A DNA stretch of 64,000 nucleotides, from contig DATCJU010000093.1 of NCBI GenBank assembly GCA_036562635.1, positions 1 to 64,000 of the forward strand. The letters run 5' to 3'. This DNA is from DATCJU01 sp036562635. Its GTDB lineage: Bacteria > Actinomycetota > Actinomycetes > Mycobacteriales > Pseudonocardiaceae. Shown here piece by piece: positions 40,376 to 48,192 of this stretch. The notes below the pieces were generated by a model that saw only the letters and a program-made list of their open reading frames with translations, was not told the DNA's origin and searched no databases. The stretch's first letter is position 1; every line of letters begins with the position of its first letter. The translations under genes and the position numbers were made by a program.

Positions 40376-40933
40376 TTCACGCTCCGGCTTGTGCGGCCGC
40401 TCCGGCCCACCACCTGAAGCGGTGGACCGGCGCCGGGGCGCTCCCGGCACGGCTTCCAGGTCCTATCTCGACGTGCTCGAGGACGGGTCGGGGGCAGGCC
40501 CGGTCCACCACCCCGTCCCGGTGCTCCGCGGCGACACGTCCCGCCCGAGGCGGGTCCCGCCGGGCGTTCCGACGGTCCCGGGTGGCGCGGGAAGGCTCAC
40601 CCCGGAACGGATCGGACACCTCCCGGCCCTCGGTGCCCGCGCGCGGTCGTCCGCCACCTCGGGCCCCGACCGGGCACGCAGGGGCGTCACCGGTGGTCGT
40701 CGCGGTCGACGTGATCCGGCACGACGATCACGAGCGCCCACGACGATCATGCCGGACACCGGTCCCGCGCCGTCACGTCCGAGCGAATCCTCGCAACGTC
40801 TGGGGGAACCTTCGTGCGGTCGCTCACAGGAAGCTCGCCGCAGCTTTCCACCCATCGTAATTTCCGGCCACCTGCGCTGGTGAGGGGCGAACCCGGGTGC
40901 CCATCCCCGCCGGTCCGGAACGGGAGGTAAGCC
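40376..40933. promoter_or_regulatory. 558-base divergent region upstream of ccr
   Basis: No gene supported. It holds the dyad GTGATC-N9-GATCAC (40711-40731) and an 11-bp direct repeat CACGACGATCA at 40720-40730 and 40739-40749 that overlaps the dyad. Confidence 0.45.
40711..40749. promoter_or_regulatory. dyad plus direct repeats, candidate regulator site for ccr
   Basis: GTGATC (40711-40716) is inverted at 40726-40731. CACGACGATCA is repeated with a 19-base period. About 185 bases before the ccr start. The regulator is unknown. Confidence 0.35.
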
Positions 40934-42265
40934 GTGCAGAAGATCCTCGACGCGATCCTCAACGACGACCTGGACGCCCTTGGTTCGATCCCGGTGCCCA
41001 AGACCTACCGCGGTGTCACCGTGCACGCCGACGAGGTCGACATGTTCGAGGGGGTCCCCCACCGGGAGAAGGACCCCCGCCGCTCACTGCACGTGGACGA
41101 GATCCCCACTCCCGAACTGGGTCCGGGGGAGGCGCTGGTGGCCGTGATGGCCAGTGCCATCAACTACAACACCGTGTGGAGCTCGATCTTCGAGCCCATG
41201 CCCACGTTCACCTTCCTGCGCCGCTACGGGAGGACCTCACCGCTGGCGGCCCGGCACGACCAGCCCTACCACGTGGTGGGCTCCGACCTGGCCGGCGTGG
41301 TGCTGCGGACCGGGCCGGGCGTGCACGCCTGGAAGCCGGGTGACGAGGTGGTCGCGCACTGCCTGAGCGTGGAACTGGAGCACCCCGACGGGCACGACGA
41401 CACCATGCTCGACCCCGAGCAGCGGATCTGGGGGTTCGAGACCAACTTCGGTGGTCTCGCCGAGCTCGCCCTGGTCAAGGCCAACCAGCTCATGCCCAAG
41501 CCGGCCCACCTGACCTGGGAGGAGGCCGCCTGTCCGGGTCTGGTCAACTCCACCGCCTACCGGCAACTGGTGTCGCGCAACGGTGCCGGGATGAAGCAGG
41601 GCGACATCGTGCTGATCTGGGGCGCCTCGGGCGGTCTGGGCTCGTACGCCACCCAGCTCGCGCTCAACGGCGGAGCGATCCCGGTGTGTGTGGTCTCCAG
41701 CGAGGAGAAGGCCGAGATCTGCCGGCGGATGGGCGCCGAACTGATCATCAACCGCAAGGCCGAGGGGTACCGGTTCTGGAAGGACGAGCACACCCAGGAC
41801 CCCAGCGAGTGGAAGCGGTTCGGTGCGCGTATCCGTGAGCTGACCGGTGGGGAGGACCCCGACATCGTCTTCGAGCACCCGGGCCGGGAGACCTTCGGGG
41901 CCAGCGTCTACGTCGCACGCCGGGGCGGCACCATCGTCACCTGCGCCGCGACCTCCGGGTACCTGCACCAGTACGACAACCGGTACCTGTGGATGAACCT
42001 CAAGCGGATCGTCGGCTCGCACTTCGCCAACTACCGGGAGGCGTGGGAGGCCAACCGGCTGATCACCAAGGGCCGGATCCACCCCACGCTCTCCAAGACC
42101 TACCCGCTGGAGCAGACCGGCCAGGCCGCCTACGAGGTGCACACCAACGCCCACCAGGGCAAGGTCGGTGTGCTGTGCCTGGCCCCGCAGGAGGGTCTGG
42201 GCGTGCGCGACGAGGAGTTCCGTGCCCGGCACCTGGAGGCGATCAACCGCTTCCGCGGCGTGTGA
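40934..42265 (+). CDS. ccr: crotonyl-CoA carboxylase/reductase
   Basis: 443 residues from GTG at 40934 with GGGAGGTAA upstream. A medium-chain dehydrogenase/reductase with NADPH motif WGASGGLGSYA. All four CO2-site residues known from the Kitasatospora enzyme are present: Asn79 (AINYNTVW), Phe168 and Glu169 (WGFETNFGG) and His363 (VGSHFANYREA). It reductively carboxylates crotonyl-CoA to ethylmalonyl-CoA for polyketide extender supply or acetate assimilation. It stands alone, with its own terminator, near mce, meaB and the thiolase gene. Confidence 0.95.
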   Translation: MQKILDAILNDDLDALGSIPVPKTYRGVTVHADEVDMFEGVPHREKDPRRSLHVDEIPTPELGPGEALVAVMASAINYNTVWSSIFEPMPTFTFLRRYGRTSPLAARHDQPYHVVGSDLAGVVLRTGPGVHAWKPGDEVVAHCLSVELEHPDGHDDTMLDPEQRIWGFETNFGGLAELALVKANQLMPKPAHLTWEEAACPGLVNSTAYRQLVSRNGAGMKQGDIVLIWGASGGLGSYATQLALNGGAIPVCVVSSEEKAEICRRMGAELIINRKAEGYRFWKDEHTQDPSEWKRFGARIRELTGGEDPDIVFEHPGRETFGASVYVARRGGTIVTCAATSGYLHQYDNRYLWMNLKRIVGSHFANYREAWEANRLITKGRIHPTLSKTYPLEQTGQAAYEVHTNAHQGKVGVLCLAPQEGLGVRDEEFRARHLEAINRFRGV

Positions 42266-42322
42266 TCGAGACACCACGGTCTCGGCTCGGCGGTGGACGC
42301 ACAGGTCCACATCGGGCTCCGA

Positions 42323-42359
42323 CCTCCTGGGTGGCGTCCTCGGGACGTCACCCAGGAGG
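42323..42359 (+). terminator. 17-bp-arm hairpin after ccr
   Basis: Inverted repeat 42323-42339 with 42343-42359, one G-T mismatch and a 3-base loop, 57 bases past the ccr stop. Confidence 0.75.
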
Positions 42360-42435
42360 TGGGTACACAGTGGACGGCATTCGGCCTTCGGGTGCATCCG
42401 GTGGCCTGGCCGATCGGGGTGGTGACCGCTCCGGG

Positions 42436-42441
42436 TAGCGT
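42436..42441 (+). promoter_or_regulatory. TAGCGT -10 element, probable leaderless start of the DivIVA-like gene
   Basis: TANNNT hexamer 6 bases before the ATG at 42448, with no ribosome-binding site; the same hexamer as before marR. Confidence 0.4.
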
Positions 42442-42447
42442 GAGACC

Positions 42448-44337
42448 ATGGGCCTTGCCGACGACCGTGATCTGGTCCCGCTCGGAGCGGGCTTCGACAT
42501 CGTGCGGCGCGGCTACGACCGCGCCCAGGTCGACGAGCACCTGGAACGACTGGAAGCCGATCTGCGCATCCTGGTCGCCGACCGGGACGCCGCGGTCTCC
42601 CAGGCAAGTGACCTGGCTCGACAACTGGAAGCTGCCCGCGTCGAGATCGAGAACCTCCGGGCACAGGTGGACCGGCTGGCACAGCCCCCCACCACCGTCG
42701 AGGGGATGAGCGAACGGCTGCAGCGCATGCTGCGGCTCGCCCAGGACGAGGCGGCAGAGATCAAGTCACGTGCCCAGGCGGAGGCCACGCACATCCGGGC
42801 CAAGGCCGACCAGGAGGCCACCGAGCTGCGTACCCGTTACGAGCAGCTCATCGCCGACATGGACAAGCGGCGCGAGGAGATGGAGGCCGAGCACCGCGGT
42901 GTCCTGGAGCGCGCCCGAGCCGAGGCCGACCGCATGCTCGCCGAGGCCGACCAGAAACGCAAGCAGCTGGATGCCGAGGCCGAGGCGCGGCGGCGCCAGG
43001 TCGAGGAGGACTTCGAGATCGCCATGGCGTCCCGACGTGCGGAGGCCATGCGTGCCCTGGCCGAGCGGGAGGCCGCGAGCAAGGCGGAGGCGGAGCGCCG
43101 GATCCGTGAGGCCACCGAGGAGGCCAGCCGGCGCGTGCACGAGGCCACCGCCGAGGCCCGTCGGCGCACCGAGGAGGCCAACCGCCACCTGCGGGAGTGC
43201 AGCGCCGAGGCCGACCGACGGTTGCGGGAGGCCGAGAACCGGATCGCCGACGCCAAGGCCGAAGCCGAACGCCTCATCCGGGAGGCCAACGCCGAGGCCC
43301 AGCGCCGCACCACCGAGGCCAACCAGCAGGCCGACAAGCGCCTGGCCGAAGCGAAGGCGCAGGCCGACAAGCTGGTCCAGGACGCCACCGCACAGGCCGA
43401 CAAGCGCCTCGCCGACGCCAAGGCCGAAGCCGAACGCCTCGTCCAGGAGGCCAACGCCGAGGCCCAGCGCCGCACCACCGAGGCCAACCAGCAGGCCGAC
43501 AAGCAGCTGCAGGAAGCCGAGAAGCGCCTCGCCGACGCCAAGGCCGAAGCCGAACGCCTCGTCCGGGAAGCCACCGCCGAAGCCCAGCGCCGCACCACCC
43601 TGGCCGCCGACCGGGTGGCCCGGCTGCGGAACCTGCGCAACCGGATCCACGAGCAGCTCAGCTCCTTCCACGACGAGCTGGAGTCGCTGCAGGCGCTGGT
43701 CGCCGAGGCCACGCCGGCGATGGAGCCGCTGGACGAGGAGGCGGAGGTGCTTCGGCTGCTCTCCGACGAGTCCGATCCGGAGCGGACCGAGGAGCTGGGC
43801 GACGTCACGGGGAAGGGCGCTGTGACGGACGAGTCCGACACGGAGCGCACCGAGGAGATGAACCCGACCGTGGACGGGGCCGGCGGAGCGCCCGGCGCCA
43901 CTGCGGGAGGTGCCCCCGAGACGGACGCCGAACGCACCGCCGAGGTGGCCGCCGAGCCGGTGGACGTCGAGAAGCCGAGCAAGGCCGGGGAGGCGGAGGC
44001 CCCCCAGGGGAAGGCCGAGCAGCCGCAGGCGCCCACCCCGCAGGAGCAGAAGGGTGAGCAGGCTGCGGCGGAGAAGCCGGAGAAGACGCAGGACGCCCCG
44101 AAGACGGCGGGCACCCCGGAGGCCCCCACCACCCGGTTCACGGTCAGCAGCTCCGGCACCCTCGACCAGCCCACCCAGCGCATCCAGCTGCCCGGCAAGT
44201 CGTCCGCGTCGAAGCAGAACAGCCGGCAGAAGGACGGGAAGGCCGCGGCGGAGAAGGCACAGCGCGGTGCCGTCGAGCAGAACCGTTCCGGTCAGGAGCG
44301 CACCGAGAACCGGTCTCCGCGGCAGCAGCGCACGTGA
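42448..44337 (+). CDS. DivIVA-domain coiled-coil protein (Scy/FilP-like)
   Basis: 629 residues. The N terminus carries a DivIVA-like motif (FDIVRRGYDRAQVDEHLERLEADL). Residues about 35-420 are nearly continuous coiled coil rich in AEA, EAERL and AQRRT. The C-terminal 200 residues are a disordered acidic/Gln/Pro tail with three E[ST]D-x-ERT motifs. The coil contains internal repeats that are near identical in DNA (43246-43600). Such proteins form polar scaffolds or cytoskeletal filaments in actinomycetes. It is a single-gene unit with a convergent terminator. Confidence 0.8.
   Translation: MGLADDRDLVPLGAGFDIVRRGYDRAQVDEHLERLEADLRILVADRDAAVSQASDLARQLEAARVEIENLRAQVDRLAQPPTTVEGMSERLQRMLRLAQDEAAEIKSRAQAEATHIRAKADQEATELRTRYEQLIADMDKRREEMEAEHRGVLERARAEADRMLAEADQKRKQLDAEAEARRRQVEEDFEIAMASRRAEAMRALAEREAASKAEAERRIREATEEASRRVHEATAEARRRTEEANRHLRECSAEADRRLREAENRIADAKAEAERLIREANAEAQRRTTEANQQADKRLAEAKAQADKLVQDATAQADKRLADAKAEAERLVQEANAEAQRRTTEANQQADKQLQEAEKRLADAKAEAERLVREATAEAQRRTTLAADRVARLRNLRNRIHEQLSSFHDELESLQALVAEATPAMEPLDEEAEVLRLLSDESDPERTEELGDVTGKGAVTDESDTERTEEMNPTVDGAGGAPGATAGGAPETDAERTAEVAAEPVDVEKPSKAGEAEAPQGKAEQPQAPTPQEQKGEQAAAEKPEKTQDAPKTAGTPEAPTTRFTVSSSGTLDQPTQRIQLPGKSSASKQNSRQKDGKAAAEKAQRGAVEQNRSGQERTENRSPRQQRT
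43246..43599 (+). repeat. near-identical coding repeats within the coiled coil
   Basis: A 93-base unit at 43246-43338 recurs at 43411-43503 with only 2 mismatches, and its first 69 bases recur with more changes at 43531-43599. Offsets are 165 bases (55 codons, five 11-residue turns) and 120 bases. Third-codon positions match too, so the copies are recent duplications or are being homogenised. Confidence 0.85.
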
Positions 44338-44353
44338 TCCCGGTGCCACCGTC

Positions 44354-44402
44354 GAGGGTGGGAGCCGGTCACCGGCGTCGTCCGGCCCGGCCTCCCGCCC
44401 TC
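44354..44402. terminator. bidirectional imperfect hairpin
   Basis: GAGGGTGGGAGCCGG pairs with CCGGCCTCCCGCCCTC with one mismatch and one bulge, between the convergent DivIVA-like and hydrolase genes. Confidence 0.6.
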
Positions 44403-44409
44403 GTGGTCG

Positions 44410-45201
44410 TCACACGCGTTCGGCCACCCGACGTACCCAGGCCAGGGTGACCTCGGCGAAGGCGTCCGGGTCCTCCAGCGGGGGCAGGTGACCGCACCGG
44501 GGAAGCACCACCAGTTCGGCATCGGGGATGCTCCCGGCGAGGTCCTGCGCGACCTCGGGCGGGGTGACCCGGTCCTCCTCGCCCACCACCACCAGGGTCG
44601 GCACCTGCACCCGGCGGAGCAGGCCCGTGCTGTCCGGACGCGCGGCCATGGCCCGTTGCGCCCAGGCCACCCCCGCCGCCGGCTGTGTCCGCACCAGTTC
44701 CTGTGCGGTGGCGACCACGTGCGGCCGTTCCCGGTGGGTGGTGTCCCCCAGCAGGTTGGGCAGCATGGTGTCGGCCAGCCAGCCGACACCCTCCCGCTCG
44801 GCGCGCTCGGCGGCGGCCAGCCGGTTCGCCCGCTGCTCCGGCCCGTCGGCACCGGCACGGGTGTCGACCAGCAGGAGCCCGGCGACCCGGTGCGGCGCGG
44901 CCCGCAGCAACGCCATCGCCACGTACCCGCCCATCGAGCACCCGCCGACCAGGACGCGATCCAACCCGCGCTCGTCGAGCTCCCGCAACACGTCGGCCGC
45001 GACGACGTCCAGGCTCGGCTCCGGGAGGCGCTCGCCGTCCTCACCGGACAGGACCAGGGGTGTCTTGCCCATGCCGCGCTGGTCCGGGGCGATCACCCGG
45101 ATGTGCTCGACCAGGGACTCCTCGACACCGCGCCACATGCGGGAGTCGACGGGGAAGGCGTGCAACAACACGAGGGGCGTACCAAATCCGGTGTCGGTCA
45201 T
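44410..45201 (-). CDS. alpha/beta hydrolase
   Basis: 263 residues from ATG at 45201 with GGGGAG 8 bases upstream. Features are PLVLLHAFPVDSRMW (HG-like oxyanion region), nucleophile elbow VGGCSMGGYVAM, catalytic Asp in VVVGEEDRVTP and His in RCGHLPPLEDP. It looks like 3-oxoadipate enol-lactonase or haloperoxidase relatives, but no pathway partner is nearby. Confidence 0.85.
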   Translation of the reverse strand: MTDTGFGTPLVLLHAFPVDSRMWRGVEESLVEHIRVIAPDQRGMGKTPLVLSGEDGERLPEPSLDVVAADVLRELDERGLDRVLVGGCSMGGYVAMALLRAAPHRVAGLLLVDTRAGADGPEQRANRLAAAERAEREGVGWLADTMLPNLLGDTTHRERPHVVATAQELVRTQPAAGVAWAQRAMAARPDSTGLLRRVQVPTLVVVGEEDRVTPPEVAQDLAGSIPDAELVVLPRCGHLPPLEDPDAFAEVTLAWVRRVAERV

Positions 45202-45366
45202 GTGCACGGCTCCCCATCCTGCCCGGCACGGGCGCACCACGCCTGTCGCCGCCCGCCCGCCGAACCGCGTCGTGCCGCTGCGCGAGGGCGCGCTGGGGGC
45301 GGCTGACCAGGGCACAGGTCACGTCCTCGCCCCGGGAACCGGTCGGGCCCGCCCGGCCGACCGAGC

Positions 45367-46116
45367 TCAGTTCCCCACGATCGTGACCTGCCGGGTCTCG
45401 GACGGACCGTCCCAGGTGCGGGGCAGCGGGGTGGGAACCCCCGGTGCGACACGGGCGACGATCGCGTCCAGCACCTCCTCGGTGTATCCGACGAACAGGT
45501 GCTTGGCACCGGGGAAGTCGACCACCTCGGCCTGCGGTATCGCCGCGAACCGACGACGCGCCTCGTCCGGGCGCAGGTAGTCGTCGAACTCCGGTACCAG
45601 ACAGTGCACCGGCTTGCCGGACTCCGCCCAGACCTGCAGGTGCTCGGGCTTGCTGAACCGCAGCGGCGGGGAGATCAGCACCGCTCCGCGCACGATCGGG
45701 TCGCACCCGTACATCAGGGTCAGATCCGTGCCGAACGACCAGCCCACCAGCCACACGTTCGGCAGGTCGTGGAACTCGGCGTACTCCAGGGCCGCGGCGA
45801 CGTCGAAGCGTTCCCCCACGGCGTTGTCGAAACTGCCCTCGCTGCGACCGGCCTCGCTGGCGGTGCCGCGGGTGTTGAAGCGCAGCACGGCCAGGTCGGC
45901 CAGCGCGGGCAGGCGCCAGGCGGCCTTGCGGTACAGGTGCGAGTCCATCATCCCGCCGTGGGTGGGCAGCGGGTGCAGACAGACCAGGGTGGCCCGTGGC
46001 TCCCGGTCCACGGGCAGGGCCAGCTCGCCGACGAGGTTCAGCCCATCGGCGGTGTGCAGCGTGATCGGCTCCCGACGTGCGGGCAGCACGGTGTTGGCAC
46101 GGATCTCGGTGCTCAT
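45367..46116 (-). CDS. alpha/beta hydrolase (dienelactone-hydrolase-like)
   Basis: 249 residues from ATG at 46116; ATG at 46134 is possible. CLHPLPTHGGMMDSHLYRKAAW, LRFNTRGTASEAGRSEGSFD, nucleophile in VGWSFGTDLTLMYG, Asp in VPEFDDYL and His in GAKHLFVGY form a recognisable triad set. The family resembles bacterial COG2945-type hydrolases of unknown substrate. Same strand as the preceding hydrolase gene, separated by about 165 bases. Confidence 0.8.
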   Translation of the reverse strand: MSTEIRANTVLPARREPITLHTADGLNLVGELALPVDREPRATLVCLHPLPTHGGMMDSHLYRKAAWRLPALADLAVLRFNTRGTASEAGRSEGSFDNAVGERFDVAAALEYAEFHDLPNVWLVGWSFGTDLTLMYGCDPIVRGAVLISPPLRFSKPEHLQVWAESGKPVHCLVPEFDDYLRPDEARRRFAAIPQAEVVDFPGAKHLFVGYTEEVLDAIVARVAPGVPTPLPRTWDGPSETRQVTIVGN

Positions 46117-46222
46117 CACCTCAGATCCTGCCATCTTCCACGGGCCTGTCACCCTTCCAGGGGTGTGACGGTGAACGTCGCACCGCGGCCGACACCGGTC
46201 TCGGCGTGCGGGGCGGGCCGGT

Positions 46223-46549
46223 CTACCACCAGCGCCGGGTGGGACGGCGGGTGTGCCGTCCCCGCCAGCAACCGGTGTGCCAGTGCCGGCGTTCCTCGGC
46301 CGCGCCCAGTCCCTCGGCGGGCCAGGCCACCACGTGCGGAACCCCCGGGCGAATCTCGTGGTCGCAGCCGGGACAACGGTAGGTCTTGACGCTCTGCGCG
46401 CCGGGTATATCCCGCACCAGCCAGTCCCCGTCCGGCCCCGACTCGGTACGCGGCCACCCCGCCCCGGACAGGGGGCGCGGCTCGTTGCTCCGACGGGACG
46501 ACCCGGAACGGGACGCCCGGGAGCGACGGGGGTTGTTCCGGCGAGGCAC
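46223..46549 (-). CDS. small zinc-finger-like actinobacterial protein
   Basis: 108 residues from GTG at 46549. A basic N terminus (VPRRNNPRRSRASRSGSSRR) leads to WLVRDIPGAQSVKTYRCPGC and RRHWHTGCW. CPGC plus HWHTGC could bind zinc. Homologues are often labelled ATP/GTP-binding protein without evidence; no nucleotide motif is seen here. No ribosome-binding site is present; a TACCGT box lies 8 bases upstream, so translation may be leaderless. Confidence 0.7.
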   Translation of the reverse strand: MPRRNNPRRSRASRSGSSRRSNEPRPLSGAGWPRTESGPDGDWLVRDIPGAQSVKTYRCPGCDHEIRPGVPHVVAWPAEGLGAAEERRHWHTGCWRGRHTRRPTRRWW

Positions 46550-46557
46550 GAGATAAC

Positions 46558-46563
46558 ACGGTA
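46558..46563 (-). promoter_or_regulatory. TACCGT -10 element, probable leaderless start
   Basis: TANNNT hexamer on the minus strand, 8 bases before the GTG at 46549, with no ribosome-binding site. Confidence 0.35.
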
Positions 46564-46750
46564 ACGTGACCGCCCGATCGGTCCTGCTCTCGGTCACCTG
46601 CGACGTGTACGACCGTGACTCGGGGTGACCACGGTTCGCCGTCGAACCATCCGCCCGGACATGCCGCCCGGTGCGGGGGATCACCTCATCCGCGGACATC
46701 ACCCGATGTCAGGTCGCCGCCCACCCCGGGGGGTGGCCCAGAATGTACGC

Positions 46751-46972
46751 GTGCCTACCTACGCCTACCGCTGCCGCGAGTGTGCCCAGCAGTTCGAGGT
46801 CAAGCGGCCCATGAGCGCCGCGTCCGACCCCGCTGAGTGCCCGCAGGGACACACCGACACGGTCAAGCTGCTGACCACGGTGGGGCTCACCGGCCGAGCC
46901 GGGGTCGGGGCCGCGGCGAGCACCCCCGCCCCTGCCGGTGGGTGCTGCGGTGGCGGTTGCTGCGGCGGCTGA
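46751..46972 (+). CDS. FmdB-family zinc ribbon protein
   Basis: 73 residues from GTG at 46751. PTYAYRCRECAQQFEVKRPM followed by ECPQGH is the FmdB zinc-ribbon signature (CxxC...CxxGH). The tail after residue 48 is Ala/Pro-rich and ends in two clustered CC-GG units (GGCCGGGCCGG), which may bind an extra metal. FmdB proteins are called putative regulators; their role in actinomycetes is not settled. Confidence 0.85.
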   Translation: MPTYAYRCRECAQQFEVKRPMSAASDPAECPQGHTDTVKLLTTVGLTGRAGVGAAASTPAPAGGCCGGGCCGG

Positions 46973-47052
46973 GCAGCAGCACCCCGACCCGTTCCGTCTC
47001 GGGTCCCTCCGACCGTCAGGTGTCCGCAGGCGCGTGACCGCCGCCCGGGTGT

Positions 47053-48006
47053 TCAGGGCCGGTGCCCGTTCCGTGTGCCGGTCCCGGCCGGCGCCTGCTC
47101 CCGGTCCTGCACGCACTCCTCGGCGAAGGCGAGCACCCGCAGGTGATAGGGCCGGGCGGCCCAGCCCAGGCTGATGTTGTGACCGGCGTTGGGCTGGTGG
47201 GCGAACGTCACCCGGGGCGAGTTCGGCAGCAGGGCGGCGAGCTCGTCGAGGGCCTCCGGGTCGTGCCGCCACCAGTGTTCGTGCTCGGCGAAGGTGAACC
47301 GCACCGGCACCCGGACCCGCGCCGCCACCTCGGCGATGCGCTGCGGCCAGTACGGCACCTCCTCCGCCTCCCGTGGAGGCATCGGTCCGGTCAGGCTCTG
47401 ACTCGCCACGAAGGTCCCCGGTGGGTACAGCAGGACCGGTCCCCAGTGCATGCGGGCGAGGTCGCGCAGCTCCACCGGCCCCTCGACCCGGTGCAGGGCC
47501 GCCATGTGCTCGACCGCGTCCGGACCGAGCCGGTGCCCGCACCCGGAGATGTCCAGGCCGAGCAGCTCGGCGCCCGACGAGGTCGGACCGGTCCAGTCGG
47601 CGGCGAGCCGTAGCGCGAGTTTGCCGCCGTAGGAGTGCCCGACCAGCAGGAACCCGGCCCCGACCGGGTGGTGGGCGGCGAAACGGTCCAGTGCGGTGCG
47701 GACGGTCCGGGCCTGTTCGGCCAACCGCTGGCCCTGGGGCAGCGCACCCGCCGAGTGCCCGTAACCGGGGCGGTCCACGGCCAGCACGGTGAATCCCAGC
47801 TCGGTGCCCAGGTCCAGGAGCGACAGTCCCGGGTGGACCCGGCTGTGGAAGTAGCCGGCACGCATCCCGCCGCCGTGCAGGGCGACCAGTACCGCACGCG
47901 GCGTCCGGTGCGGCTCGGCCAACAACGCGGAGAGGCCGAGCCCGTCACCGGCGTCGAGGACGATCTCCCGCACCGCCGGTCCGGTGGCCACCTGGTCGAC
48001 GGTCAC
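47053..48006 (-). CDS. alpha/beta hydrolase
   Basis: 317 residues from GTG at 48006 with GGAGGAGG upstream. LVALHGGGMRAGYF, AVDRPGYGHSAG, nucleophile elbow LVGHSYGGKLAL, a probable acid in FTFAEHEHWWRHD and His in PNAGHNISLGW. It resembles actinomycete thioesterase/esterase-like hydrolases. No clear operon partner. Substrate unknown. Confidence 0.82.
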   Translation of the reverse strand: MTVDQVATGPAVREIVLDAGDGLGLSALLAEPHRTPRAVLVALHGGGMRAGYFHSRVHPGLSLLDLGTELGFTVLAVDRPGYGHSAGALPQGQRLAEQARTVRTALDRFAAHHPVGAGFLLVGHSYGGKLALRLAADWTGPTSSGAELLGLDISGCGHRLGPDAVEHMAALHRVEGPVELRDLARMHWGPVLLYPPGTFVASQSLTGPMPPREAEEVPYWPQRIAEVAARVRVPVRFTFAEHEHWWRHDPEALDELAALLPNSPRVTFAHQPNAGHNISLGWAARPYHLRVLAFAEECVQDREQAPAGTGTRNGHRP

Positions 48007-48122
48007 TGCGTCCCTCCTCCGGTGTGAGGTGCCGTCGGGGTGTCCTCCATGGCACCGGTCAACGATCCAGTCCGCCTCGAGAACCCGACCAGGCCGCAGG
48101 ACCACCCGCACACCACACACCG

Positions 48123-48155
48123 GGGCCCCGGGACCGCCGTACGGTCCCGGGGCCC
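48123..48155 (-). terminator. 14-bp-arm hairpin terminator
   Basis: Perfect inverted repeat 48123-48136 with 48142-48155, 5-base loop, beyond the stop of the leftward hydroxyacyl-CoA dehydrogenase gene. Confidence 0.75.
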
Positions 48156-48192
48156 GACACGTTCCGGACGTGCTCGACGACCGTGGCCGCGC

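Noticed and set aside
40463..41062. Minus-strand frame of 199 codons upstream of the SAV_2336-like gene
   Set aside because: It overlaps the start of ccr and has no recognisable domain; composition is that of a shadow frame.
43246..43599. Repeats considered as a CRISPR-like or other non-coding array
   Set aside because: They stay in frame within a coiled-coil gene and have no spacer structure. They are coding repeats.
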